DNA of 22,911 nucleotides from Heritagella sp051881655 (GTDB lineage: Bacteria > Bacillota > Clostridia > Oscillospirales > Acutalibacteraceae): assembly GCA_051881655.1 (NCBI GenBank), contig JBJEQH010000004.1:1-22911 (forward strand), written 5' to 3'. A model generated the notes under the pieces. That model saw nothing but the letters and a program-made list of their open reading frames with translations. It was not told the origin of the DNA and did not search any database. Within the stretch, counting starts at the first letter, position 1. Every line of letters begins with the position of its first letter. The position numbers were made by a program, and so were the translations under genes. Shown here piece after piece: positions 1 to 6,597 of this stretch.

Positions 1-53
1 AAAACCGGGCGTCAAATTTTGACAGGAAGTGAGAAATTTGCAAAGCTCTTTTC

Positions 54-77
54 TTGCCTTTTTCCTTATGATACAAT
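54..77 (+). promoter_or_regulatory. Predicted purL promoter (extended -10)
   Basis: An extended -10 element, TG-A-TACAAT, lies at 69-77. The -35 region is poor, which an extended -10 can compensate for. Transcription would begin near 84, leaving a leader of about 60 nt. Further upstream, a perfect dyad GTCAAA-T-TTTGAC sits at 11-23 and could be an operator or the end of an upstream element; its role is unknown. Confidence 0.5.
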
Positions 78-146
78 AGAAAGCAGAAAAAACCCGGGAA
101 ACCGGCAGAAATAGGGGTGCCGCTTTTGCGGCGGAATGGAGAGAAT

Positions 147-3100
147 ATGGTTATCAGAGTATTTGTGGAAAAGAAACCCGGCTTCGCGGTCGAAGCCGAA
201 CACATGATGGCCGATCTGAGAGAAAATCTGGGTCTGACGGCCATTACCGATCTGCGTCTGTATAATCGTTATGATGTGGAAGGGCTGCAGCCGGAGGAAT
301 TTGAAAAGGCCAGCCGCACCATCCTCAGCGAACCCAACGTGGATAACGTGTATCCCGAGGATATGCCGTTCCCCGAGGGGTACCGTGTGTTTGCCATGGA
401 GTATCTGCCCGGCCAGTATGACCAGCGCGCGGATTCGGCCGCGCAGTGCGTACAGCTGCTCACCCAGGGCGAGCGCCCCCGTGTGGCCACGGCCCGTGTG
501 ATCGCGGTAAAGGGTGATCTTACGGATGCGGAGATGGAAAAAATCAAGAGCTATCTGGTAAACCCGGTGGAATCCCGTGTGGCCAGCATGGAAAAGCCCG
601 ATTCGCTGAATATGAAGGCGGATGTGCCCGCGGATGTGGCCCGGGTACAGGGCTTTATCTCCTGGAGTGACGAGGACATGAAGCACTATTATGATTCAAT
701 GGGCTTTGCCATGAGCCTGGAGGATCTGTTCTTCTGCCGGGATTATTTCCGCGGGGAAGAACACCGCGATCCCTCGGTGACTGAACTGCGCGTGATTGAT
801 ACGTACTGGAGCGACCACTGCCGCCATACCACCTTTGCCACCCGCCTGCGCTCCATTGAGGTGGAGCAGGGCGATATTGCATCGGCCGTGGAGGATGCGC
901 TGAAGGAATACCTCGCCTGCCGCGATGAGGTGTACGGCGAGACCGACCGCCCCATTTCGCTGATGGATATGGCTATCATCGGCACCAAGGTGCTGAAAAA
1001 GCGCGGGCTGGTCAATGACCTGGACGAGAGCAAGGAGATCAATGCCTGCTCGATCGAGGCCCCCATCACCATCGACGGGAAGACCGAGACCTGGCTGATC
1101 CAGTTTAAGAACGAGACCCATAACCACCCCACCGAGATCGAGCCCTTCGGCGGTGCGGCCACCTGCCTGGGCGGCGCGATCCGCGACCCGCTCTCCGGCC
1201 GGGCGTATGTCTATCAGGCCATGCGTGTGACCGGCAGCGGGGACCCCACCCTGCCCTTTGACCAGACGCTGGCGGGCAAACTGCCCAGCCGCAAAATTAC
1301 CACCGGCGCAGCCTCGGGTTATTCCTCCTACGGCAACCAGATCGGTCTGGCCACCGGCCAGGTGACTGAGCTGTACGATCCCGGCTATGTGGCCAAGCGC
1401 ATGGAGATCGGCGCCGTGATCGGTGCTGTCCCGAAGGACCAGGTGGTCCGGCTGGATCCCGAAGAGGGCGATGTGATCGTACTGCTGGGCGGCGCCACCG
1501 GCCGTGACGGCTGCGGCGGTGCCACCGGCTCCAGTAAGGCCCACACGGTGGAATCCATCGAGACCTGCGGCGCCGAGGTGCAGAAGGGCAACCCGCCCAC
1601 CGAGCGCAAAATCCAGCGCCTGTTCCGTGACCCGGAGGTTTCCACGCGGATTAAGCGCTGCAACGACTTCGGTGCGGGCGGCGTGTGCGTGGCCATCGGC
1701 GAGCTGGCCGACGGCCTGACGGTGGATCTCGACAAGGTGCCGAAGAAATACGAGGGACTGGACGGTACCGAGCTGGCCATTTCCGAATCCCAGGAGCGCA
1801 TGGCCGTGGTGCTGTCGCCGGAGGATGTGGATGCCTTTATTCAGGCGGCCGGACGCGAGAACCTGGAGGCAACGCCGGTTGCCGTAGTGACCCGGGAGCC
1901 CGTGCTGTGCATGACCTGGCGCGGAGACCGGATCGTCCACATCAAGCGCTCGTTCCTGGACACCAACGGCGTAACCCAGAATGCCGATGTGGTGATTGAG
2001 AAGGCGGATCTGAAGGACGATTACCGCCATCTGGTTCCCGCCTGCCTGCAGGACAAGCCGCTGAAGGAAGCGTTCTGTGAGAACCTGTCCCGGCTGGAGG
2101 TCTGCGGACAGAAGGGCCTGGCCGAGCGGTTCGACGCCTCCATCGGCGCGGCCACGGTTCTGATGCCCTTTGCGGGTACCTATCAGATGACCCCCGAGGA
2201 TGCCATGGTGGCCAAGGTGCCGGTTCGCCACGGCGAAACCGACGATGCCACCGCCATGGCCTACGGTTATATCCCGGGCATTGCCAAATTCTCGCCCTTC
2301 CATGGCGCGGCTTACGCCGTGACGGAGAGCCTGTCGAAGCTGTGCGCTGTGGGTGCCGACCCGATGAAGGCACGCCTGACGTTCCAGGAGTATTTCGAGC
2401 GGCTGCGCGATGTGCCCCAGCGCTGGGGCAAACCCACCTCGGCCCTGCTGGGCGCCCTGACGGCCCAGCTGCACCTGGGGCTGCCTTCCATCGGCGGCAA
2501 GGACAGCATGAGCGGCAGCTTTGAAGAGCTGGATGTGCCGCCCACGCTGGTCAGCTTTGCGGTCACCATGACCAAGGCCAGCCGTACCCTGTCGGCGGCC
2601 CTGTGCGAGACGGGTGCCAATCTGGTGCTGTTCCCGCTGCCCGAGAATGAGCAGACCCATCTGCCCGATTTCGAGGCACTGCCGGAATACTACCGGTCCC
2701 TGCTTGCGATGATGGAGAGCGGAGAGATTCAGGCGGCCGGTGTGGTGAAAGAAGGCGGCCCGGCGGCCGAAACGGCCAAGATGGCATTCGGCAACCGCAT
2801 TGGTGTGGTATTCGATCCCGCATTCCTGCAGGATGAAAAGCTGTTCGCTCCCCTGAGCGGCTCACTCCTGGTGCAGATGAAGCCCGGCTGTGCGGTGCCG
2901 CAGGGCGGTGTGCTGGTGGGTGTTACCTGTGAAGAGCCGGTGATTGTCCTCGGAAATGAAAAGCTGGCGATTGCCGAGCTGGAGGAAATCTGGAACGGCA
3001 AGCTGGAGAAGATCTTCCCCAACAAGGCAAAGACCGTTGCCGTCGAGCAGGAAATCCCGCTGACCGCTTCCCACAGCACGCTGGCCCCGGCCATCAAGGT

Positions 3101-3902
3101 GGCCAAGCCGCGGGTGTTTATCCCGGTGTTCCCGGGCACCAACTGCGAATACGATACGGCCCGCGCCTTTGAGAAGGCCGGCGCCGAGACCGAGATTCTG
3201 GTGGTGCGCAATTTGTCTGCCCAGGCGATTGAAGAGACGATTGGCGCCATGGAGCAGGCCATCCGCCGTTCCCAGATTATCATGCTGCCGGGCGGGTTCT
3301 CCGGCGGTGACGAGCCCGACGGTTCCGGTAAATTTATTGCCACCACCTTCCGCAATCCCCGGATTGCCGATGCGGTGACCGAACTGCTGGAGAGCCGCGA
3401 TGGCCTGATGCTGGGCATCTGCAACGGTTTCCAGGCGCTGATCAAGCTGGGCCTGGTCCCCTATGGCCGGATTACCGCTCCCAGCGAGACCGCTCCCACC
3501 CTGACGTTCAACACGCTGGGCCGCCATGTATCGCGCATGGCATACACCCGCATTACCTCGGTCAAGTCGCCGTGGATGGCGGGGGTCGAGGCCGGTGATG
3601 TGTTCGCCATTCCGGTTTCCCATGGTGAGGGCCGCTTTGTGGCGGATGAGGAGAGTCTGAACCGCCTGATTGCCAATGGACAGGTGGCCACCCAGTACTG
3701 CACGCCCTGCGGAAAGCCCAGCGGCGATATCACCTGGAACCCCAACGGTTCGGTCTGCGCCATCGAGGGTATTACCAGCCCCGACGGCCGTGTGCTGGGC
3801 AAAATGGGCCACAGCGAGCGCATGGGCCAGGATCTGTACAAAAATGTCCCCGGCCTGAAGGATCAGCAGCTGTTCGCTTCCGGTGTGAAGTACTTTAAAT
3901 AA
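147..3902 (+). CDS. purL: Phosphoribosylformylglycinamidine synthase, single-chain
   Basis: Catalyses the ATP- and glutamine-dependent conversion of FGAR to FGAM, the fourth step of de novo purine synthesis, in the cytoplasm. The 1251-residue chain fuses the parts that Bacillus splits into PurS, PurL and PurQ: a PurS-like N-terminus (VFVEKKPGF start), AIRS-like synthetase halves with THNHPTEIEPFGG around residue 325, a glycine-rich ATP segment, and a C-terminal glutaminase. The glutaminase triad is visible as Cys1092 (LGICNGFQ), His1222 and Glu1224 (GHSER). The length fits the clostridial 'clade II' form rather than the ~1295-residue enterobacterial one. I chose ATG 147 because GGAGAG lies just upstream and family members begin with this sequence; a GTG at 117 would add ten unconserved residues. 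A small GCCGC-TTTT-GCGGC hairpin at 119-132 lies just before the RBS. No other pur gene is nearby. Function is very secure. Confidence 0.97.
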   Translation: MVIRVFVEKKPGFAVEAEHMMADLRENLGLTAITDLRLYNRYDVEGLQPEEFEKASRTILSEPNVDNVYPEDMPFPEGYRVFAMEYLPGQYDQRADSAAQCVQLLTQGERPRVATARVIAVKGDLTDAEMEKIKSYLVNPVESRVASMEKPDSLNMKADVPADVARVQGFISWSDEDMKHYYDSMGFAMSLEDLFFCRDYFRGEEHRDPSVTELRVIDTYWSDHCRHTTFATRLRSIEVEQGDIASAVEDALKEYLACRDEVYGETDRPISLMDMAIIGTKVLKKRGLVNDLDESKEINACSIEAPITIDGKTETWLIQFKNETHNHPTEIEPFGGAATCLGGAIRDPLSGRAYVYQAMRVTGSGDPTLPFDQTLAGKLPSRKITTGAASGYSSYGNQIGLATGQVTELYDPGYVAKRMEIGAVIGAVPKDQVVRLDPEEGDVIVLLGGATGRDGCGGATGSSKAHTVESIETCGAEVQKGNPPTERKIQRLFRDPEVSTRIKRCNDFGAGGVCVAIGELADGLTVDLDKVPKKYEGLDGTELAISESQERMAVVLSPEDVDAFIQAAGRENLEATPVAVVTREPVLCMTWRGDRIVHIKRSFLDTNGVTQNADVVIEKADLKDDYRHLVPACLQDKPLKEAFCENLSRLEVCGQKGLAERFDASIGAATVLMPFAGTYQMTPEDAMVAKVPVRHGETDDATAMAYGYIPGIAKFSPFHGAAYAVTESLSKLCAVGADPMKARLTFQEYFERLRDVPQRWGKPTSALLGALTAQLHLGLPSIGGKDSMSGSFEELDVPPTLVSFAVTMTKASRTLSAALCETGANLVLFPLPENEQTHLPDFEALPEYYRSLLAMMESGEIQAAGVVKEGGPAAETAKMAFGNRIGVVFDPAFLQDEKLFAPLSGSLLVQMKPGCAVPQGGVLVGVTCEEPVIVLGNEKLAIAELEEIWNGKLEKIFPNKAKTVAVEQEIPLTASHSTLAPAIKVAKPRVFIPVFPGTNCEYDTARAFEKAGAETEILVVRNLSAQAIEETIGAMEQAIRRSQIIMLPGGFSGGDEPDGSGKFIATTFRNPRIADAVTELLESRDGLMLGICNGFQALIKLGLVPYGRITAPSETAPTLTFNTLGRHVSRMAYTRITSVKSPWMAGVEAGDVFAIPVSHGEGRFVADEESLNRLIANGQVATQYCTPCGKPSGDITWNPNGSVCAIEGITSPDGRVLGKMGHSERMGQDLYKNVPGLKDQQLFASGVKYFK

Positions 3903-3920
3903 CCCGGATTTTTCCATCAA

Positions 3921-3963
3921 TGGGGCGGCCCTTTCCCAAAAGGAAGAGGCCGCCCTCTTTTTC
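3921..3963 (+). terminator. Rho-independent terminator of purL
   Basis: The stem pairs GGGCGGCC (3923-3930) with GGCCGCCC (3948-3955). An inner TTCC/GGAA pairing extends it, and a T-run follows at 3958-3962. It lies 20 nt after the purL stop and ends that transcript before the alr promoter. Confidence 0.85.
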
Positions 3964-3975
3964 TGTGTTTCTTTC

Positions 3976-4005
3976 TTGACGGCGGCCAAAGCATGGGCCT
4001 ATAAT
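3976..4005 (+). promoter_or_regulatory. Predicted sigma-A promoter of alr
   Basis: TTGACG (3976-3981), an 18-bp spacer and a perfect TATAAT (4000-4005). The predicted start near 4012 is about 23 nt before the chosen alr ATG, so the leader is short. Confidence 0.8.
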
Positions 4006-4034
4006 GAAAGAACCAATGGGAAATGGAGTCTTTT

Positions 4035-5240
4035 ATGATGAATGAGTTTTTGCGCCGCACCTGGGCAGAGATTGACCTGGATGCGCTGACGGAGAATTAT
4101 CATACCATTCGCAGCCAGGTGAATGGAAAAGCCGCAATGTGCTGTGTGGTGAAAGCGGATGCCTACGGCCATGGTGCCCCCACGGTGGCCCGACTGTACC
4201 AGCAGCTGGGGGCGGAATGGTTGGCCGTGAGCAATGTGGAAGAAGCGGTGCAGCTGCGCCGCAGCGGGATTTACCGCCCGATTCTGATTTTGGGATACAC
4301 GCCGCCGGAGATGGCATCCATCCTCAGCCGGGAGAATGTCTCGCAGAGTGTCCTCTCGCTGGGGTATGCCCGGGCTCTGTCCGAACAGGCCCAAAAGGCG
4401 GGCTGCACGGTGCGCTGCCATATGAAAGTGGATACCGGCATGAGCCGGATTGGATTCTTTTATCAGCAGCAGGGGCGGGATGAAAAATCCCTGGAAGAGA
4501 TCGTCACGGCCTGCGGGCTGCCGGGGATCGAGCCCCAGGGAATTTTTACCCATTTTGCCGTAGCCGATGAGGGGGAGGCCGGAGAGACGTATACCCGGCA
4601 GCAGTATGACTGTTTTACGGCGGCCATCGCTTTCTGTGAGGAGAGAGGGATTCATTTCACCGTGCGCCACTGCTGCAACAGCGGAGCCATCCTGGATTAC
4701 CCCGGTTTTTCGCTGGATATGGTGCGGCCGGGGATCATTCAGTACGGTCTGCTCCCCTCCGGGGATATGCGCCATCCGCTGCCGCTGCGCCCGGCTATGG
4801 CGCTGCGCTCGGTCATCTCTCATAAAAAGTCCATCGCGGCGGGCACCACGGTCAGCTATGGCCGCACGTTCCGGGCCGAACGGGACATGGTGCTGGCCAC
4901 GGTGCCCATTGGCTATGCCGATGGGTATCCCCGGCGCCTCTCCGGGCAGGCCGACGTGCTGGTAAACGGCAGGCGGGCGCCGATTGTGGGAAGAATCTGC
5001 ATGGATCAGATGATGATTGATGTCACCGGGATCGAACAGGTGCGCCCGGGGCAGACGGTTACCCTGTTCGGCGAGGACCACGGTTCCGTCCTTCCGGTGG
5101 AGGAACTGGCGGAAAAGGCCGGTACCATTGCCTACGAGACCATCTGCCTGATCGGCAAGCGGGTGCCGCGGATCTATCTGCGCGGCGGGCAGGCGGTTAC
5201 CCAGATGAACTATTTTGACAGCGAGCACTGGATCGAATAA
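4035..5240 (+). CDS. alr: Alanine racemase
   Basis: PLP enzyme interconverting L- and D-alanine, which supplies D-Ala for peptidoglycan. The 401-residue chain begins with the family pattern RRTWAEIDLDAL. The PLP lysine is Lys40 in VVKADAYGHGA, the second catalytic base is Tyr275 in VSYGRTF, and the MSRIGF and GRICMDQMMID motifs are present. Length is normal. An ATG at 4023 is in frame, but GGAG at 4025-4028 overlaps it and is well placed for ATG 4035 (or the adjacent 4038). It is transcribed alone, from its own promoter to a bidirectional terminator shared with trpS. In some spore-formers a second racemase is associated with spores. I cannot tell from this sequence whether this is the only alr copy, though the solo promoter suggests housekeeping use. 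Confidence 0.96.
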   Translation: MMNEFLRRTWAEIDLDALTENYHTIRSQVNGKAAMCCVVKADAYGHGAPTVARLYQQLGAEWLAVSNVEEAVQLRRSGIYRPILILGYTPPEMASILSRENVSQSVLSLGYARALSEQAQKAGCTVRCHMKVDTGMSRIGFFYQQQGRDEKSLEEIVTACGLPGIEPQGIFTHFAVADEGEAGETYTRQQYDCFTAAIAFCEERGIHFTVRHCCNSGAILDYPGFSLDMVRPGIIQYGLLPSGDMRHPLPLRPAMALRSVISHKKSIAAGTTVSYGRTFRAERDMVLATVPIGYADGYPRRLSGQADVLVNGRRAPIVGRICMDQMMIDVTGIEQVRPGQTVTLFGEDHGSVLPVEELAEKAGTIAYETICLIGKRVPRIYLRGGQAVTQMNYFDSEHWIE

Positions 5241-5265
5241 AAGCGGCGGGTGCCACCGAAAAATC

Positions 5266-5314
5266 AAAAAGAGCAGGACAGGCGGGAAATCCGCCGTTGT
5301 CCTGCTCTTTTTTT
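5266..5314. terminator. Bidirectional terminator between alr and trpS
   Basis: A long stem pairs GAGCAGGACA (5271-5280) with TGTCCTGCTC (5298-5307). It continues with GGCGG/CCGCC (5281-5285 with 5291-5295) around a GAAAT loop. The A-run at 5266-5270 and T-run at 5308-5314 let it work in both directions, ending alr (+) and trpS (-). Confidence 0.92.
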
Positions 5315-5346
5315 GCCCGGCATTTTTGCCGGACGATAAAAGAAAC

Positions 5347-6363
5347 TTACCGGCCCATGGGAATGTAGCCGATTTTTTTCATCACTTTCGAAAGGGTTTT
5401 CTGTGCCAGATACGAAGCGCGCTTTGCATGCTCGGTGTAGATCGACTCCATATAGCTCTTATCCTTGATCAGCTCGCGGAAGCGCTGCTGAATGGGGGCC
5501 AGGTGTTCGACCACCGCCGTGCCCACGGCCTCTTTAAAGTCGCCGTACCCGCGGCCCTCGAATTCTCTCTCGATCTCCTCATAGCTTTTACCCGTCACGC
5601 TGGAGTAAATGCCCATCAGGTTGTTCACGCCGTCTTTGCCCTCGGCATAGCGCACGCAGGCTTCGCTGTCGGTCACGGCGCGCTTGAATTTGCGCATAAT
5701 GGTATCGGGATCATCCAGCACCGAAACCGTGCCGTTCTTGTTCTCGTCCGATTTGCTCATCTTGCGGGTGGGATCCTGCAGGCTCATAATCCGGGCGCCG
5801 GCTTTGGGGATGTACCCGTCCGGAACGCGGAAGGTGGAGCTGTATGCGCTGTTAAAGCGGATAGCAATATCGCGGGTCAGTTCCAGATGCTGCTTCTGGT
5901 CGGCCCCCACGGGCACCAGGTCGGCCTGGTACAGCAGAATATCAGCGGCCATCAGCGAGGGATAGGTGAACAGGCCGGCGTTCACGTTGTCGGCGTGCTT
6001 CTGGCTTTTATCCTTGAACTGCGTCATGCGGGACAGCTCGCCGAACTGCGTGTAGCAGTTGAGAATCCAGGCCAGCTGGCTGTGCTGCGGTACATGGCTC
6101 TGCATGAAAAACAGGCTTTTCTCCGGGTCGATGCCGGCGGCCAGCAGCAGGGCATACGCCTCCAAAATATTGCGGCGGAAAACGGCCGGCTCCTGCCGGA
6201 CGGTAATGGTGTGAAGATCAGCCAGGGCGTAAATGCAGTCATAGTCGTCCTGCAGGGTAATCCAGTTCTTCAGCGCGCCCAGATAGTTGCCCAGGGTGAT
6301 GGTGCCGCTGGGCTGAATGGCGCTGAAAATAACGGGCTTGCGTTCAGTTTGTGCCTGTTCCAT
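5347..6363 (-). CDS. trpS: Tryptophanyl-tRNA synthetase
   Basis: Charges tRNA-Trp with tryptophan using ATP in the cytoplasm. This class I synthetase of 338 residues is of typical bacterial length. The HIGH-type region is PSGTITLGNYLG at residues 18-29, and the KMSKS loop is an exact KMSKS at 201-205, preceded by QDPTRK. The start is supported by AGAGGAA five nt before the ATG. The gene stands alone on the minus strand, convergent with alr and divergent from spoIIE. Many Firmicute trpS and trp operons use T-box or TRAP control. I looked in the ~92-nt leader for a T-box core (GGGTGGNACCGCG-like) and saw none, only a short GC-rich dyad (6415-6440). Function is secure. Confidence 0.97.
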   Translation of the reverse strand: MEQAQTERKPVIFSAIQPSGTITLGNYLGALKNWITLQDDYDCIYALADLHTITVRQEPAVFRRNILEAYALLLAAGIDPEKSLFFMQSHVPQHSQLAWILNCYTQFGELSRMTQFKDKSQKHADNVNAGLFTYPSLMAADILLYQADLVPVGADQKQHLELTRDIAIRFNSAYSSTFRVPDGYIPKAGARIMSLQDPTRKMSKSDENKNGTVSVLDDPDTIMRKFKRAVTDSEACVRYAEGKDGVNNLMGIYSSVTGKSYEEIEREFEGRGYGDFKEAVGTAVVEHLAPIQQRFRELIKDKSYMESIYTEHAKRASYLAQKTLSKVMKKIGYIPMGR

Positions 6364-6414
6364 AGTGATTCCTCTTCTTTCTTTCTTGCGGCCTCCCGAT
6401 TCTGTACCGGGGCG

Positions 6415-6440
6415 CTCCCCTTCCCATCGGACAAGGGGAG
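6415..6440. repeat. GC-rich dyad in the trpS leader
   Basis: A perfect 8-bp inverted repeat, CTCCCCTT (6415-6422) with AAGGGGAG (6433-6440), has a 10-nt loop. It falls within the predicted trpS 5' leader and has no T-run on either strand, so it is not a normal terminator. It could be a regulatory hairpin or a dispersed palindromic repeat. One copy in this window cannot settle which. Confidence 0.4.
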
Positions 6441-6461
6441 GGGCAATTTCTTCCTTTGCCC

Positions 6462-6470
6462 ATTATATCA
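6462..6470 (-). promoter_or_regulatory. Predicted trpS promoter (extended -10)
   Basis: Read on the minus strand the site is TG-A-TATAAT, a perfect extended -10. No good -35 is visible at the usual distance. The predicted start near 6455 gives a leader of about 92 nt. Confidence 0.6.
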
Positions 6471-6520
6471 CATGGGATTCGGCTTGAAAAGAGAAAAACT
6501 GCGCTTTTCCCCGGTGGAGA

Positions 6521-6554
6521 ATCGACAGCATTTCCCGCCCCTGCTCCCTATAAT
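6521..6554 (+). promoter_or_regulatory. Predicted spoIIE promoter with Spo0A-box-like site
   Basis: A perfect TATAAT lies at 6549-6554. There is no -35 consensus 17 bp upstream (6526-6531). Instead, ATCGACA at 6521-6527 overlaps that position; its reverse complement TGTCGAT matches the Spo0A box TGTCGAA at 6 of 7 bases. A 0A box at the -35 region with no sigma-A -35 is the known architecture of Spo0A-activated spoII promoters in Bacillus. Its use here is inferred. Confidence 0.5.
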
Positions 6555-6597
6555 GGGAGAAAAAGGACAGGCTCTGTCCACAAGGGCAGAGAGAAAG

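Noticed and set aside
19..24. TTGACA as the purL -35 element
   Set aside because: No -10-like hexamer occurs 16-19 bp downstream. The extended -10 at 69-77 is a better explanation, and the TTGACA is part of a dyad at 11-23.
117..146. GTG start extending PurL by ten residues
   Set aside because: No RBS precedes it, it falls on a leader hairpin, and the added residues do not look like the PurL family start. ATG 147 has GGAGAG upstream.
696..2660. Long open frame on the minus strand opposite purL
   Set aside because: It lies wholly within purL, has low-complexity His/Gly/Arg-rich composition and no recognisable motif. It is a by-product of high-GC codon use. The same applies to 2862-3989, 3999-5267 and 12925-14766 on the minus strand.
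6364..6455. T-box riboswitch upstream of trpS
   Set aside because: No T-box core sequence or antiterminator/terminator pair is visible in the ~92-nt leader, which is also too short for a full T-box.
5215..6597. N-terminal extension of the SpoIIE frame
   Set aside because: Although open, this stretch is antisense to trpS and then intergenic, and the translation there has no SpoIIE character.
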